The notes below the pieces were generated by a model. The model ran no database searches, had not been told where the DNA came from, and worked only from the letters and a program-made list of their open reading frames with translations. This document shows, in pieces, positions 1 to 6,011 of a stretch of 6,011 bases of DNA; within the stretch, counting starts at the first letter, position 1; each line of letters begins with the position of its first letter. Made by a program: the position numbers and the translations under genes. This stretch comes from Micrococcales bacterium (GTDB lineage: Bacteria; Actinomycetota; Actinomycetes; S36-B12), in contig PBWE01000004.1 in NCBI GenBank assembly GCA_002728915.1, positions 86,882-92,892 of the forward strand, read 5' to 3'.

Positions 1-193
1 TGCGATGGAGCGCCTGGGTGCGCTGCATGAGAACGCCGACGCGCTTGCCACCAAGGTGGCGACCGGCGAGTTGAAGAATCCCCATGAGTACCTGATGGCT
101 GCACAGGAAGCCTCGATCACGACACAGGCAGCTGTGGCCGTGCGAAACAAAGCTCTTGAGGCCTTCAATGAGATCATGAGGATGCCGCTGTGA
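1..193 (+). CDS. fliE: Flagellar hook-basal body protein FliE, 3' part only
   Basis: FliE joins the FliF MS ring to the proximal rod and is needed to assemble the export gate; it acts in the periplasmic part of the basal body. The gene enters from the left edge, with the first full codon at base 2, leaving about 63 C-terminal residues of a protein that is usually about 100. The ATG at base 5 is therefore not taken as the real start. The visible part carries the family's C-terminal signature: A-T-G-E-L, then A-A-Q-E-A-S, then V-R-N-K-A-L-E-A-F-N-E-I-M-R-M at the very end, close to the E. coli V-R-N-K-L-V-x-A-Y-Q-E-V-M-x-M ending. The TGA stop at 191-193 overlaps the GTG start of fliF by four bases. 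FliE immediately before FliF is the classic order and supports the call. The N-terminal helix lies outside the window and cannot be assessed. Confidence 0.95.
   Translation, partial: AMERLGALHENADALATKVATGELKNPHEYLMAAQEASITTQAAVAVRNKALEAFNEIMRMPL
178..182 (+). promoter_or_regulatory. Ribosome binding site of fliF
   Basis: GAGGA lies inside the last codons of fliE, seven bases before the GTG at 190. It is a strong Shine-Dalgarno match at good spacing. It decides in favour of the GTG start that overlaps the fliE stop (GTGA), and suggests that fliF translation is coupled to fliE. Confidence 0.8.
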
Positions 194-1794
194 TCGAAAC
201 CTTGACCATCTTCGGTCGCCGAGCGTTGGCGGCTCTTCGCGGCTTTACTCCGGGACAGATCACCGCGATCGTTATTGGCTTCCTGGCGCTCATAGCTGCG
301 GCAGTGCTCTTGTTTCGTTTATCTGCAGCACCAATGACCCCGTTGTATTCAAATCTCACGAGCGAAGACGCTGTTGCGATTTCACAAGAGTTGGACGCAC
401 AAGGCACCAGTTACGAAATGAGTGCCGGAGGAACGCAGATTCTTGTAGCCCCGGAAGACGTCTCGCAGGCACGTCTGGCCGTGAGTGCAGCGGGGCTTCC
501 TGCTGATTCAAATAGTGGCTATTCCCTTCTAGACGAGCAAGGAATGACCACGTCAGAATTTATGCAGAATGTGACTTTCCAGCGAGCTCTTGAGGGTGAG
601 CTAGCTTCGACGATCGAAGGCATTGACGGCGTTCGGTCGGCGAACGTACTCCTTGCGATACCCGAAGATTCCGTATTCACCCAATCCTCGGATAAGCCGT
701 CAGGGTCAGTGCTGGTCGTTATGGGTGGCGGTCAGATGCTCAACGGTGAACAGGTACAAGCTGTCACGAATCTCGTAGCCTCCTCAGTGCCCGGACTGAT
801 GGCAGATGATGTAACTGTTACTGACTCCAGCGGCGTCTTGCTGTCGGGCGGGGGTGCCACGGGTGCGGCGTCTGTCGAACAAGGCAGAAGGCTCGAAGCA
901 AGCCTGATTGATTCCGCACAGACGATGCTCGACAAGGTTCTAGGTCCCGGTTTATCGACAGTCAGTGTGAATGCCGACTTGGATTTTGATCAAAGGTCGA
1001 CAAAGACGCAGCAGTACCAATACCCCGAGGAATTGCCAGCGCTCAACGGCCAAACAACGACGGAGACGTACACGTCAACGGATAACAGCGCCAGCGACGG
1101 CCCCGTTCTTGGAGATCCGCCGCAGGTCGTTGGTGAAGGCACTACAGCTGACGCCCAGTCTGACTACGAGAAGACCACTTCGACACAAACAAACCCGATC
1201 GACAGCACCATCACCGAACGGGTGGGAGCTCCTGGAGATATCCGTCGCTTGACTGTTGCGGTACTGGTGGATACCGCGGTTCCCGCAGAAACTTATGGCG
1301 AGGTTGAAGCACTGGTTGCCAATGCCGTTGGGCTTGATGTCGAACGTGGAGATGCGATTCAGGTTGCCCAGGTGGCTTTCGACACGTCTGCTGCCGAAGC
1401 GGCGGCAGAAGCCGCGGCTGCGGCAGAGGCGGCGGAGCAGAGTGCGATGCTCTGGAACATCGGTCGCCAAGCGGGAATTGCCCTGTTGGTTGTAGCCATC
1501 ATGGTTCTTGGAGCTTTGTCGCTTCGCAGGCAACGTAGAACCTTGTTGGACATGGAAGCGTTGGAATCCCGCGGCCCCAGCGAGACAGTTCTGCTGGAGC
1601 GCTTGGATGAAACTGGTCAACCTGTCTACGCCTCGGTTGGGGCCGGGGCATCCGAGGAAGAGGGGGATGAAGAGGAGGAGCTGCCCACGTACATCCAAAG
1701 TCCCGGCTCAGCCACGTATGACAGTCTCAAGGATTTCGCCACGAAGGAGCCTGAGCAGGTGGCGCGTGTCCTCAAGACGTGGATGTCGAGTTAG
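190..1794 (+). CDS. fliF: Flagellar MS-ring protein FliF
   Basis: FliF forms the MS ring in the cytoplasmic membrane, the base on which rod, export gate and rotor assemble. The protein is 534 residues, a normal length. In order it shows: a short cytoplasmic N-terminus with a G-F-T-P-G-Q motif at 18-23; a first membrane helix at about 23-44; the secretin-like ring-building domains, including L-Y-S-N-L at 52-56 and G-Y-S-L-L-D-E-Q-G at 110-118; a Ser/Thr/Gln/Gly-rich collar region at about 270-345; and a return to conserved R-L-T-V-A-V-L-V-D at 353-361. Next come an Ala/Glu-rich linker (400-418) just before the second membrane helix (about 423-445), an R-R-Q-R-R positive stop, a very acidic patch (489-498), and a C-terminal tail (about 500-534) that should be the FliG-binding segment. 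The GTG start has a good ribosome site and overlaps the fliE stop by four bases. No frameshift or missing domain is seen. Confidence 0.97.
   Translation: MIETLTIFGRRALAALRGFTPGQITAIVIGFLALIAAAVLLFRLSAAPMTPLYSNLTSEDAVAISQELDAQGTSYEMSAGGTQILVAPEDVSQARLAVSAAGLPADSNSGYSLLDEQGMTTSEFMQNVTFQRALEGELASTIEGIDGVRSANVLLAIPEDSVFTQSSDKPSGSVLVVMGGGQMLNGEQVQAVTNLVASSVPGLMADDVTVTDSSGVLLSGGGATGAASVEQGRRLEASLIDSAQTMLDKVLGPGLSTVSVNADLDFDQRSTKTQQYQYPEELPALNGQTTTETYTSTDNSASDGPVLGDPPQVVGEGTTADAQSDYEKTTSTQTNPIDSTITERVGAPGDIRRLTVAVLVDTAVPAETYGEVEALVANAVGLDVERGDAIQVAQVAFDTSAAEAAAEAAAAAEAAEQSAMLWNIGRQAGIALLVVAIMVLGALSLRRQRRTLLDMEALESRGPSETVLLERLDETGQPVYASVGAGASEEEGDEEEELPTYIQSPGSATYDSLKDFATKEPEQVARVLKTWMSS
1387..1409 (+). 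other. Possible mRNA hairpin in fliF before the second membrane segment
   Basis: TCTGCTGCC (1387-1395) can pair with GGCGGCAGA (1401-1409) around the five-base loop GAAGC. This gives nine pairs, one of them U-G. It lies in the Ala/Glu linker codons about 65 bases before the coding of the second membrane helix. There is no U-run after it, so it is not a terminator. Alanine codons (GCN) easily create such pairing by chance, so any function is uncertain. Confidence 0.3.
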
Positions 1795-1797
1795 GAA
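1793..1797 (+). promoter_or_regulatory. Ribosome binding site deciding the fliG start
   Basis: AGGAA overlaps the fliF TAG stop and lies eight bases before the ATG at 1806. It favours this ATG over an in-frame GTG at 1779, which would overlap fliF and add nine residues (M-D-V-E-L-G-T-R-S) with no counterpart in the family that I know of. Confidence 0.7.
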
Positions 1798-1805
1798 CCC
1801 GCTCC

Positions 1806-2825
1806 ATGGCCCCGATAAGACCAGAAGAGATCACTGCCCGTTATAAGGCAGCGGTGATCGTCGCTCAACTCGGCCCCGAGGTCGCCAAGCCAGTCTTCGC
1901 AGAAATGCAGGCTGAAGAGATTCAAGAGCTCGCCAGTGAGGTGGCTCGACTGAAGGAAGTGGATCCGGCGCTGGCTCTGGAGATTATCCGAGAGTTCGTG
2001 ACTTTTGCGGCTAGTACTCGGCTTGCTGGAAGCGGTGGTCTCGATGTGGCACGAGAACTTCTTGAGCAGGTATTCGACGAGAGCGAAGCCGCCGACATGT
2101 TCGAGCACCTCGAAAGTTCTATCGCCGAAGCTCCCTTTAACTTCATGCGCAAAATGGACCCGTCGCAGATCATTTCCTTCATCAAAGATGAGCATCCGCA
2201 GATCATCGCCATTGTCTTGGCGTACCTGCCCTCGGATCTTGCCTCGAACGTGCTTGCGTCCATGCAAGAAGAGGTGCAGGGCACGGTGGCGGAACGAATC
2301 GGCATGATGGGGCGGGTCAATCCGGATGCAGTACGGCTGGTGGAAAGCATTTTGCAGCGCAAAATGTCAAACGTCCTCGTGACAACTGAATCGTCGTACA
2401 TTGGCGGCATTGATCCCTTGATCAGCATCATTCAGCGGACCGATCGCCAAACGGAAAAGATTTTGCTGGAAGCGATTGAGGAACGTGACCCCAAACTCGC
2501 CGAGACCATTCGAGCAAACCTGTTCCTGTTTGAGGACGTTGCCAAGATTGACGACCGCTCCTTGCAGGTGGTTTTGCGTGAGGTCAGCCCGCAAGACCTT
2601 GCGATGTCTTTGAAGGGGGTCAGCGAGGAAGTTCACGAGAAGGTCTTGGGCAACCTGTCTCGGCGTGCGGCGCAAATGTTGGAAGAAGAATTGGAGTTGA
2701 TGGGCCGGGTGCGCCGCAGCAGCGTGGAGGAGGCTCAAGGAAAGATCGTTGCAGTCATTCGGCGGCTTGAGGACAAGGGCGACATCGAAATTGATGTGGG
2801 TGGTGTTGATGATTTCGTCGCTTAG
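1806..2825 (+). CDS. fliG: Flagellar motor switch protein FliG
   Basis: FliG sits on the cytoplasmic face of the MS ring, binds the FliF tail with its N-domain and FliM with its middle domain, and takes torque from the stator through its C-terminal domain. From the ATG at 1806 the protein has 339 residues, the usual length. Visible marks are Y-K-A-A-V-I-V-A-Q-L-G-P-E near the start, the E-H-P-Q motif at 129-132 in the FliM-binding domain, the L-F-L-F-E-D hinge at 239-244 (matching M-F-x-F of relatives), and the torque helix at about 267-305. By alignment with E. coli the charged residues are kept: K270 (K264), R287 (R281), E294 and E295 (D288, D289), R303 (R297). The G-P-V-R of E. coli reads G-R-V-R here. 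An 11-base gap follows fliF, and the 3' end overlaps fliH by 17 bases. Confidence 0.97.
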   Translation: MAPIRPEEITARYKAAVIVAQLGPEVAKPVFAEMQAEEIQELASEVARLKEVDPALALEIIREFVTFAASTRLAGSGGLDVARELLEQVFDESEAADMFEHLESSIAEAPFNFMRKMDPSQIISFIKDEHPQIIAIVLAYLPSDLASNVLASMQEEVQGTVAERIGMMGRVNPDAVRLVESILQRKMSNVLVTTESSYIGGIDPLISIIQRTDRQTEKILLEAIEERDPKLAETIRANLFLFEDVAKIDDRSLQVVLREVSPQDLAMSLKGVSEEVHEKVLGNLSRRAAQMLEEELELMGRVRRSSVEEAQGKIVAVIRRLEDKGDIEIDVGGVDDFVA

Positions 2826-3549
2826 AGTCACTCGTGTCAGTCCAGATCGAGCGCAATCACTGTCGCCCGCTCGACTTGACTACGCCTTGAGCGATGGTCC
2901 CCTTGCTCAGGGAACGGTCATGGACCCTCGAATCGTGAACCCACAACTTGAGGAAATTGTGAGTGAGGCTGTGCGACGAGCAGAGACCGAGGCTCGCGAA
3001 CGAGGCTATGACGCCGGTTACCAACAGGCGCGCGATGAAATCACTGCGACGGTTCGTGATGAACTCGGTCGAGAGAACGAGATATTGCGCGCTGAGCACG
3101 AAGCGTTGATGGCTAACCAAGCTGACGTCCGCAATCAACTACTTGAGGCTGTGCAACTTATGCAGGCACTTGCCCGAGAGATGGATGCCTCATTCGTGCC
3201 AACCTATGAATCTGTGGGCCAAGATCTTGCGGACGTCGTCGTGGCGCTCGTTGAGGACCTGCTCGGACGGCGTCTCGAGGAAGACCGCGCACACGTACTG
3301 GGAGCGATCACGCGAGCGGTTGCAGAAATCCCTGAGAGTGGCGAGATTACCGTGCGTATCCATCCAGACGACGCTTCTCTGCTCGAAAGATTTGATGTTG
3401 ATTTGGCGCGTTCCTTAAGTAGACCCGTACACATCGAACAGGACTCCTCAATTGATCGCCATGGAGCAGTCGTATTGAGTGGTAACACGAACGTAGATGG
3501 GCAAATCCGAACCCGTTTGGCGCGACTGCGAGAGGCATTGGGTCAATGA
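2809..3549 (+). CDS. fliH: Flagellar assembly protein FliH (export ATPase regulator)
   Basis: FliH forms a dimeric stalk that holds and restrains the FliI ATPase and anchors it to the C-ring, in the cytoplasm. From the ATG at 2809 it has 246 residues. The N-terminal part is variable; residues about 47-125 are charged, helical and probably coiled coil, with a G-Y-D-A-G (GxxxG) step at 66-70 typical of FliH. The C-terminal domain (about 135-246) has the family pattern D-L-L-G-R-R-L, then V-R-I-H-P-D-D, then I-D-R-H-G-A-V-V-L, and ends in an R-L-A-R-L-R-E-A-L helix. The start is the weak point. ATG 2809 overlaps fliG by 17 bases, has only a poor GGGTGG upstream, and gives an opening M-I-S-S-L-R-V-T-R-V that looks like other FliH starts. 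ATG 2920, after an AGGGA about seven bases upstream, would give 209 residues. The fliG/fliI context makes the identity firm. The stop overlaps the fliI start (ATGA). Confidence 0.9.
   Translation: MISSLRVTRVSPDRAQSLSPARLDYALSDGPLAQGTVMDPRIVNPQLEEIVSEAVRRAETEARERGYDAGYQQARDEITATVRDELGRENEILRAEHEALMANQADVRNQLLEAVQLMQALAREMDASFVPTYESVGQDLADVVVALVEDLLGRRLEEDRAHVLGAITRAVAEIPESGEITVRIHPDDASLLERFDVDLARSLSRPVHIEQDSSIDRHGAVVLSGNTNVDGQIRTRLARLREALGQ
3530..3535 (+). promoter_or_regulatory. Probable ribosome binding site of fliI
   Basis: GAGAGG near the 3' end of fliH is ten bases before the ATG at 3546. Spacing is slightly long, but with the ATGA overlap it fits coupled translation of fliI. Confidence 0.5.
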
Positions 3550-4850
3550 AACTCAACGACGTGCTCGAGCGGGGACAGGAGGCAATGCGCCCTCCTGTTT
3601 CGGGCCAGGTTGTGGGCGTTAGCGGCCTGACAGTGTGGGTTGAGGGCGCGCGCTCGGCCATCGGCGACGTCGTGGAAATCTCCGCGAAGGGCAAACGACT
3701 GCCAGCACAGGTAGTTGGAGTGTCGGAAGACCGCCTCGCGTGCATGCCACTGGGTGAGATGGCGGGTATTGCGCCGGGGGTTTCAGCGGAGGCCACAAAC
3801 GCCCCGCTGCGGGTCCCCATAGGTCAGGGACTATTGGGGCGAGTAATTGATGCTTTGGGTAATCCCATTGATCAAGCAGGACCGTTGCCACCCATGCCGC
3901 TCACTGCCACCGATAATCGGCCCCCTGATCCCTTGAAACGCAAGCGCATAGATGAACAACTACATCTCGGCATCAGGGCGATCGACACTTTAGTGCCGAT
4001 CGGCAAGGGGCAGCGGGTGGGGATTTTTGCCGGATCAGGCGTGGGCAAATCCACGCTCATGTCCATGATGGCAAGAAATACCTCGGCGGACGTAGTCGTG
4101 GTCGGGCTCGTGGGCGAGCGCGGACGAGAAGTGCGCGAATTTATTGAGAACGATCTTGGTGAGGAAGGTCTGGCTAAGTCCATTGTGGTCGTCGCGACAT
4201 CGGACATGCCGCCGATGGTCCGGCTGCAAGCGACATTTACAGCTACCCGCATCGCGGAACATTTTCGAGACGGGGGATCAAACGTCCTATTGTTCTTGGA
4301 CAGCATCACCCGAACGATGACAGCGCAGAGAGAAGTAGGGCTGTCTGCAGGTGAGCCGCCGGCATCGCGGGCGTACCCACCGTCGGCCTTCGCCATGCTT
4401 CCTCGTCTTCTCGAACGAGCCGGAGCTTCAGAGCATGGTTCAATCACGGGCATCTACACCGTTTTGGTGGAAGGTGACGATCTCCAAGATCCCGTGGCCG
4501 ACAGCGCGCGATCTATCCTTGATGGTCACATCGTTTTGGATAGAGATCTTGCGACGTCGAATCATTATCCGGCGATTGACGTCTTGAATTCCGTATCGCG
4601 CGTAGCGCCAGCAATTTCATCTCCGGACCTAGATTTGCAGGTAGCGACAGTCAAACGGCTTCTCGCCGCGTACCGCGACGCTCAAGTACTGATTGAGGTG
4701 GGTGCCTACGTGCCGGGCACAAACTCAGATGTTGACACAGCGGTGCGTTTGTTACCGCAACTAAATGACTTCTTGCGACAGTCGACTAGCGAAACGCCGT
4801 CACTTGAAGAATCTCAACAGCAACTAGCTGATTTGGTTGGTGCGGCATGA
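3546..4850 (+). CDS. fliI: Flagellum-specific export ATPase FliI
   Basis: FliI is the hexameric ATPase of the flagellar type III export apparatus, related to the F1 alpha/beta subunits. It works in the cytoplasm below the export gate with FliH and FliJ. The protein has 434 residues, a normal length. An N-terminal beta-barrel-like part (about 1-95) is followed by the catalytic domain: Walker A A-G-S-G-V-G-K-S-T at 162-170, the G-E-R-G-R-E-V segment at 190-196 with the likely catalytic Glu191, Walker B L-L-F-L-D at 248-252, the Y-P-P-S segment at 277-280, and the ATPase alpha/beta signature P-A-I-D-V-L-N-S-V-S at 342-351 followed by Arg352, the likely arginine finger. The C-terminal domain has A-Y-R-D-A-Q and G-A-Y-V-P-G-T-N blocks that favour the flagellar/type III class over F1. 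All key residues are present, so it should be active. It overlaps fliH and fliJ by four bases each (ATGA). Confidence 0.98.
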   Translation: MKLNDVLERGQEAMRPPVSGQVVGVSGLTVWVEGARSAIGDVVEISAKGKRLPAQVVGVSEDRLACMPLGEMAGIAPGVSAEATNAPLRVPIGQGLLGRVIDALGNPIDQAGPLPPMPLTATDNRPPDPLKRKRIDEQLHLGIRAIDTLVPIGKGQRVGIFAGSGVGKSTLMSMMARNTSADVVVVGLVGERGREVREFIENDLGEEGLAKSIVVVATSDMPPMVRLQATFTATRIAEHFRDGGSNVLLFLDSITRTMTAQREVGLSAGEPPASRAYPPSAFAMLPRLLERAGASEHGSITGIYTVLVEGDDLQDPVADSARSILDGHIVLDRDLATSNHYPAIDVLNSVSRVAPAISSPDLDLQVATVKRLLAAYRDAQVLIEVGAYVPGTNSDVDTAVRLLPQLNDFLRQSTSETPSLEESQQQLADLVGAA

Positions 4851-5293
4851 GGCGGAAGAACGTTGATGTCTTGTTAAAGGTGAGGAGTGCCCGCGAGAGC
4901 AGGGCCCTTGCAGATCTCGGTGCCGCTCGACACGAGGTGAACGGACTGGAATCGAAGCTGGAGGAAGCGACCTCCAATCTTGCACACCTGGTGATGTCTG
5001 GAGCTAGGAATGTCGATCACGCCAAAAATTTGGCGACCCAGCGATCCAGCTCGGTAGCGCGTTTGCGTCAAATCAACGACAGCTTGCTATTGGCACAGTT
5101 TCGTGAGGCAGAAGCGCGCGACAAATGGATCACAGCGAACAGAGACAAAGACATCAGTCAGCGCCTTGTTGATCGTCAAGAGCAGGAGTTCGCTGATGCG
5201 GCCACTCAAGAAGGCCGAAAAGAAACAGAAGATCTATCGCGAGGTCGCCTCACCATCAGGGGCAGCGCGATGAACAAAGGGGAGTCCTCATGA
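4847..5293 (+). CDS. fliJ: Flagellar export protein FliJ
   Basis: FliJ is a small coiled-coil protein that inserts in the FliI ring like the F1 gamma stalk, links it to the export gate protein FlhA and helps deliver export chaperones. The predicted product has 148 residues, the usual size. It begins M-R-R-K-N-V-D-V-L-L-K-V-R, matching the basic start plus L-L-x-x-R of the family, and is almost wholly charged and helical. Two long helices are likely, about 5-50 and 60-128, with heptad-like leucine/alanine spacing, and a loose polar tail follows. FliJ sequences are poorly conserved, so the call rests on size, coiled-coil character and the place between fliI and fliK. The ATG overlaps the fliI TGA (ATGA) with no clear ribosome site of its own, only a weak GGTTGGTG, so it probably depends on translational coupling. 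The TGA overlaps the fliK start in the same way. Confidence 0.88.
   Translation: MRRKNVDVLLKVRSARESRALADLGAARHEVNGLESKLEEATSNLAHLVMSGARNVDHAKNLATQRSSSVARLRQINDSLLLAQFREAEARDKWITANRDKDISQRLVDRQEQEFADAATQEGRKETEDLSRGRLTIRGSAMNKGESS
5276..5284 (+). promoter_or_regulatory. Ribosome binding site of fliK
   Basis: AAAGGGGAG at the end of fliJ lies five bases before the ATG at 5290. It is the most purine-rich site in the window and fixes the start of fliK, which has no stop inside the window. The ATG overlaps the fliJ TGA (ATGA). Confidence 0.75.
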
Positions 5294-6011
5294 CAACCGT
5301 TTCACCCGTTTCCTTCTTTCCTCCAACAGGCGTGTCTAATGTGGACGGCGCTTCGCCAGGGGATGGGAATGATGAGTTCGCAGCCGCCTTGAGTCAAACA
5401 ACGCGGAAGTTGACGGGTGACGAGGGAGGAAACGAGGCGTTCACCGACAAACCGCCAAGCGGCGATTCAATCGGCGCCACCGAAAACTCAAGCGATGCTG
5501 ATGGGTTCGTATCGGAATCGGCAACTATGAAGATGGTCGAAGGCGGAGTTGGCGGTGCTGGTGGGAGAGACCTGTTGTCGGCATCTGACGCAGCGGTAGA
5601 TGTCCTTGACGTTCAGGGAGCAACAACGGGCGTTTACGCAGGTACCGAGGAATCTGCCACCGCCTACTCAACGGGAGACGCTGACGCTGGATCTCCCGCA
5701 GAGATCGGGCCGACAGGTGTCTCAGCGGAGGCGTCTTCAACAGGCGAGCTAGGGGAGAACAACCCAACACCTGTCATGGTGGCCAACGCGCAATCCCCAA
5801 CAGAACAGGTCGGCCGCGCGAACTCCCGTGTAGCAATCTCAGAGCAGGTGACTGCGGGCACGCACACCCAACTGGCCAGTCAGGCATCGACTGAAGGCAA
5901 AAGCGCGGCTCAGGGTGCTGCCCAGAATCCGGCTCAGGGTGCTGTCCAGAATCCGGCTCAGGGTGCTGTCCAGAATCCGGCTCAGGGTGCTGTCCAGAAT
6001 CCGGCTCAGGG
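5290..6011 (+). CDS. fliK: Probable flagellar hook-length control protein FliK, 5' part only
   Basis: FliK is a secreted molecular ruler. It is exported during hook growth, and its C-terminal domain then switches the export gate from hook to filament substrates. The frame opens with M-T-T-V-S-P-V-S-F-F-P-P at the ATG overlapping the fliJ stop, after a strong ribosome site, and stays open to the window edge (240 full codons and no stop). The visible part is low in complexity: rich in Gly, Ala, Ser, Thr, Asp, Glu and Gln, few aromatics, no cysteine, no membrane segment. This suits an unfolded export substrate and the FliK ruler region. From about residue 206 it passes into tandem octapeptides of sequence A-Q-G-A-V-Q-N-P, which continue beyond the edge. 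The diagnostic C-terminal switch domain is not in the window, so the name rests on position after fliJ and on composition. Another exported protein is possible but less likely. Confidence 0.8.
   Translation, partial: MTTVSPVSFFPPTGVSNVDGASPGDGNDEFAAALSQTTRKLTGDEGGNEAFTDKPPSGDSIGATENSSDADGFVSESATMKMVEGGVGGAGGRDLLSASDAAVDVLDVQGATTGVYAGTEESATAYSTGDADAGSPAEIGPTGVSAEASSTGELGENNPTPVMVANAQSPTEQVGRANSRVAISEQVTAGTHTQLASQASTEGKSAAQGAAQNPAQGAVQNPAQGAVQNPAQGAVQNPAQ
5905..6011 (+). repeat. In-frame 24-bp tandem repeat in fliK, cut by the window edge
   Basis: Units run 5905-5928, 5929-5952, 5953-5976 and 5977-6000, followed by 11 bases of a fifth at 6001-6011. Units two to four are identical base for base. 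The first differs at two places: GCG for CCG in its first codon and GCC for GTC in its sixth. Each unit codes for eight residues (P-A-Q-G-A-V-Q-N, the first starting with Ala and having Ala for Val), so copy changes keep the reading frame. The total copy number is unknown because the array leaves the window. Confidence 0.95.

Noticed and set aside
1075..1698. A 207-codon open frame on the minus strand inside fliF
   Set aside because: It lies wholly antisense to a well-supported gene, its product has no recognisable pattern, and such frames arise readily opposite codon-biased genes.
1779..1805. Longer FliG from the in-frame GTG at 1779
   Set aside because: The extra nine residues overlap fliF coding and do not look like a FliG start, while ATG 1806 has AGGAA at eight bases.
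1795..1805. A promoter or terminator in the only intergenic gap (fliF/fliG)
   Set aside because: Eleven bases hold most of the fliG ribosome site and leave no room for either; no hairpin plus U-run is seen.
1922..2431. Minus-strand frames of about 160 codons opposite fliG (also 1791-2267 and 2367-2831)
   Set aside because: They overlap one another and lie opposite a conserved gene, with no ribosome site or family pattern noticed.
3872..4453. A 193-codon minus-strand frame inside fliI
   Set aside because: It mirrors the fliI coding frame through the Walker motifs, has a Ser/Pro/Arg-rich composition typical of an antisense shadow, and shows no domain.
5525..5867. Minus-strand frames opposite fliK (5525-5770 and 5664-5867)
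   Set aside because: They are short, overlap each other and mirror the low-complexity fliK frame, with nothing recognisable in their products.
5905..6011. CRISPR array
   Set aside because: The 24-bp units abut directly with no spacers, are in frame with fliK and code for a regular octapeptide, so this is a coding tandem repeat.

Overview
The window is a stretch of a bacterial flagellar basal-body/export operon, with every gene on the + strand in the order fliE (3' end only), fliF, fliG, fliH, fliI, fliJ, fliK (5' part only). The FliF protein (opening G-F-T-P-G-Q before the first membrane segment, the G-Y-S-L-L-D-E-Q-G block, an acidic cytoplasmic tail) and the gene order resemble flagellar loci of Actinobacteria (Actinomycetota). 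Base composition looks moderate for that phylum, judged by eye and not computed. The lineage is an inference from remembered family patterns, not from a search.

Layout: 1-193 is the C-terminal part of FliE, the MS-ring/rod junction protein. 190-1794 is FliF, the MS-ring protein with two membrane segments. 1806-2825 is FliG, the rotor/switch protein. 2809-3549 is FliH, the regulator of the export ATPase. 3546-4850 is FliI, the export ATPase. 4847-5293 is FliJ, the coiled-coil stalk of the ATPase complex. 5290 to the window end is the N-terminal part of FliK, the hook-length ruler. FliK runs into an in-frame 24-bp tandem repeat that is cut by the window edge.

The genes are packed without spacers. 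Four junctions are 4-base start/stop overlaps (GTGA or ATGA), fliG/fliH overlap by 17 bases, and only fliF/fliG has a gap (11 bases). This implies one transcript with coupled translation. I see no internal promoter, terminator, RNA gene, mobile element or CRISPR array, and no gene-free stretch of any size.

Functionally, FliE and FliF build the ring in the inner membrane and its link to the rod. The FliF tail holds FliG, which carries torque. FliH, FliI and FliJ form the soluble export-energising complex under the ring. FliK is exported through that machine and measures the hook. I found no new system here. The point most worth following up is the homogeneous, probably length-variable repeat in the FliK ruler region.
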